A stretch of DNA of 64,000 nucleotides from Heterobilharzia americana (lineage: Eukaryota; Platyhelminthes; Trematoda; Strigeidida; Schistosomatidae), in assembly GCA_944470555.2 (NCBI GenBank), contig OX104132.1, positions 12,161,755-12,225,754 of the forward strand, written 5' to 3'. Shown piece after piece: positions 61,730 through 64,000 of the stretch. Below the pieces are notes generated by a model. That model saw nothing but the letters and a program-made list of their open reading frames with translations. It did no database searches and was not told where the DNA came from. The stretch's first letter is position 1. Each line of letters starts with the position of its first letter. Made by a program: the position numbers and the translations under genes.

Positions 61730-63130
61730 CTCTTTGTTATATGGCTCAAAATCGGTTTGAACTATGCTGATGTGTGCACTCACTTATGTATTCTGTATTC
61801 TCTCTCCTTTTATTTACTTGTCTACTTCATATCATCCTGTTTCTCTTCACCTTTTTCTTTACTGCTTCGATATGTATGAACGTAAACTAATGCGCTTGAA
61901 TACATTGCTGTACATTGATTTATCTGTATTCTTCCTGTTTGGCGGACACTAGTTTATTATTATTCTTTAAAGTCTTTCGATTGTGCTAATTCACTGACTC
62001 CATATAAATTGTCTTTCATAACTTTTTTTCACTGAAGGGAAAAAATATACTGAATTTGCAACCCAAAATTTCATGACCTGTTTACAGATTGTGTCCGATG
62101 AGCAAGCTTTCAACCATATGTAATGCATAATGAAGCAGTTATTTGGTGAAATTTGACTAAGAAGCCTTGCATAGCTCTTATGTACTAGACCATGACCCTT
62201 ATCTTAATTTCAGAAGTTGGAGTAGATGATGTTTGTAGGAATATTTTACCCCAGTATTCAGTGGTCGACTAGAGTAGTTGTTATTATCTTGGTTGTTTTT
62301 ACAGCAGTGATTGAAATTGACATTATCTTGTCTTCACTATTTCCTATTCCTAACTGTTGTTTTTATTTTATGAAGTGTCTCGTTCTGCGTTTGTTTACTT
62401 TATTTTCACTGGCAACAGTTCAGTATTTTATTCATTCAATCTATTATCGATAGGAATTACTTAATGCTATTGTCTACATTGCTTTGTTTTCAACTTTCAA
62501 AAAAAAGGCACGGTTAGTTTTGATAACTCTTGTCGATTATTTGTATCACACTTGTTAAAGGTCCCATTCGTGAGTCAATTGGCTGAAATGATTTATTTAG
62601 AAGGTAATGCATACCTGATGGTTACTTGAATTATGTCGTCGACATTATACCAGAAGTTCACACATCCAAAGCTCTACTCACTCAACTCACTGTCGTTTGA
62701 GTGACCATATTGTACTATCAACACACAATGGGTATGATCTATTATCTGGTAGATGAACTTGTACACAGTTACTGAATGATGGAGTCTAGTTGTCACATAA
62801 CCATGTTCAAAAACGTTAGAAAAAAAATCATTGGTCCCCTAGATTACTCTTTTTTCTCCAGTCATACTACTTCTATATTATATGGCAATTTTCGTGAACC
62901 AAAATAAGCATCCAACGCAGACTAAGAAACAGTAATTAGCGACAATGTCAGATGAAACGTGTGAGAATTATTCTACTTATCTGTTTGGTGGATAAAGGCT
63001 TTCTGTGAATATTGATCCACACGATAAGCAGAGTTTCAGCTGTAAGACAACTATCGTGAGTGGCCTAATTCCAGTTGTCCCTAAGAATGAAGTCGGTTAG
63101 TTAAAGAGATGACCAGTCATCCCAGTGTTA
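61730..63130. other. Unassigned sequence
   Basis: Starts with a possible second LINE tail scrap (ATGGCTCAAAATCGG near 61741). The rest is AT-rich without recognisable genes. Confidence 0.4.
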
Positions 63131-63133
63131 TTC

Positions 63134-63175
<42 letters not shown>

Positions 63176-63204
63176 CATAATAATAATAATAATTATTATT
63201 ATTT
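63134..63204. repeat. (ATT)n/(AAT)n microsatellite, palindromic
   Basis: Fourteen or so ATT units are followed directly by ATAATAATAATAAT and then ATTATT, which can fold back on itself. It sits at the 3' end of the LINE that follows. Confidence 0.85.
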
Positions 63205-64000
63205 GTCCCTTGGGTTCCTAGTGGAACATAGGGCTTCAGTAGCACGTCTCCAGTGCACTCTGTTCCCTGCAATCTTTCGAACCTGGCTCCACGACTGCCC
63301 AGAAGCTCTCATTTCTTCCTCACGTGATCTTCTCCATGTCACCCTCAGCTGGGACGCCCAGCTCGCCGTTTCCCATCTGGGTTACACTCGATATCCTGGC
63401 CTGGCACGTGATGTCCCCAAATGGTCTTCTCAGTGTATGTCCAATCCATCTCCATTCCCTTTGCATATTTGTTGGGCGATAGGTTCTTGGTAGGTTCGTT
63501 CCCAGAGTTCCTTGTTGCTTATTCTTTCTGGCCTTAAGATCTGATATTCATTAACGAGCGTAGGCATTTGTTGATAAATGTCTGTTGTTTGTTGGAATTG
63601 CCTTTCGTAACCCGCCAAATCTCTGAACCATGATATGGAAGCACTGACTTGTAGTTGATGTTGAAAATCCGGATCTTGTTCCACATACTGAGTGCAGTGC
63701 AGTAGATCTCCACACTGGTCTCAGGTTAATGAACGCCTGTTTTACTTTTCCAATCCTGGCTTTGACGTCCTTATCTATGCCACCTGTAGTTGGAACAGTG
63801 CTGCCTAGATAGGTGAAAGAGGCTACTTCCTTTAAGTTTCTCCCGTTGATGGTGATTGGAGCTTGTTGTTAGTGGTGGCGTTGTTTGGGAATCATCATCA
63901 CCTCTGTCTTCTTTACGTTCACTTGAAGTCCCGTCTTCGCTGCCCTGCCTCTTCTGTCAACTTGTTAGTTTTCACCTGTAGATCTTCGAGTTTGCGACAT
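63205..64000 (-). mobile_element. RTE-like LINE 3' end, continues beyond window
   Basis: Starts TTTGTCCCTTGGGTTCC, like the ends at 4455, 8333 and 30092, with the same C-terminal coding blocks (ISNKELWERT, QICKGNGDGLDIH-like) in the same orientation. Not truncated within the window. Confidence 0.87.

Noticed and set aside
63125..63190. Tyrosine-rich peptide frame
   Set aside because: It is a translation of the (ATT)n microsatellite, not a gene.

Overview
The window looks like nuclear DNA from a parasitic flatworm, most likely a schistosome (Schistosoma or a close digenean). It is AT-rich and intron-rich, and most of it is decayed retrotransposon. The repeat content is what I know from blood flukes: SR/Perere-type and RTE-type LINEs, Penelope-like elements (PLEs) with GIY-YIG endonuclease, a Ty3/Gypsy Gag remnant, and tRNA-derived short repeats carrying hammerhead-ribozyme motifs (the SM-alpha type). 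I cannot name the species from sequence alone.

One host gene is clear. Five exons on the + strand between 1519 and 26485 encode residues of a c-Jun N-terminal kinase (JNK, a stress-activated MAP kinase). All splice sites are canonical, reading phase is kept across every junction, and the activation loop is TPY. The first ~84 residues (glycine loop and catalytic lysine) lie upstream of the window. The introns (7.4, 2.1, 11.0 and 3.6 kb) hold LINE fragments, tRNA-like cassettes, SM-alpha-like units, one near-intact hammerhead ribozyme and a PLE fragment inside an inverted repeat. A second, unidentified gene is represented by a single good internal exon at 60408-60521 (+).

Layout: 1-1290, minus-strand LINE remnant. 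1519-26485, JNK exons and repeat-filled introns, including a near-full-length but broken RTE-like LINE on the minus strand (4386-7672). 26486-28800, T-rich stretch that probably contains the JNK 3'UTR. 28810-35500, LINE pieces and a composite inverted duplication of PLE and RTE sequence. 35544-36330, Gypsy gag remnant. 36690-39990, the best-preserved PLE (minus) with tandem repeats at its 3' end and a second partial PLE start beyond it. 40000-46900, mostly unassigned. 46980-61730, dense mutually inverted LINE remnants. 63134-64000, another RTE-like LINE 3' end running off the window.

No operon logic applies: apart from JNK and the single exon, everything recognisable is mobile DNA. The features I find most notable are structural: tRNA-like or hammerhead-like short units bounded by inverted repeats, PLE fragments bracketed by inverted copies of flanking sequence, and a ~3.7-kb composite inverted duplication. 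All alignments were done by eye; no search or folding was run.
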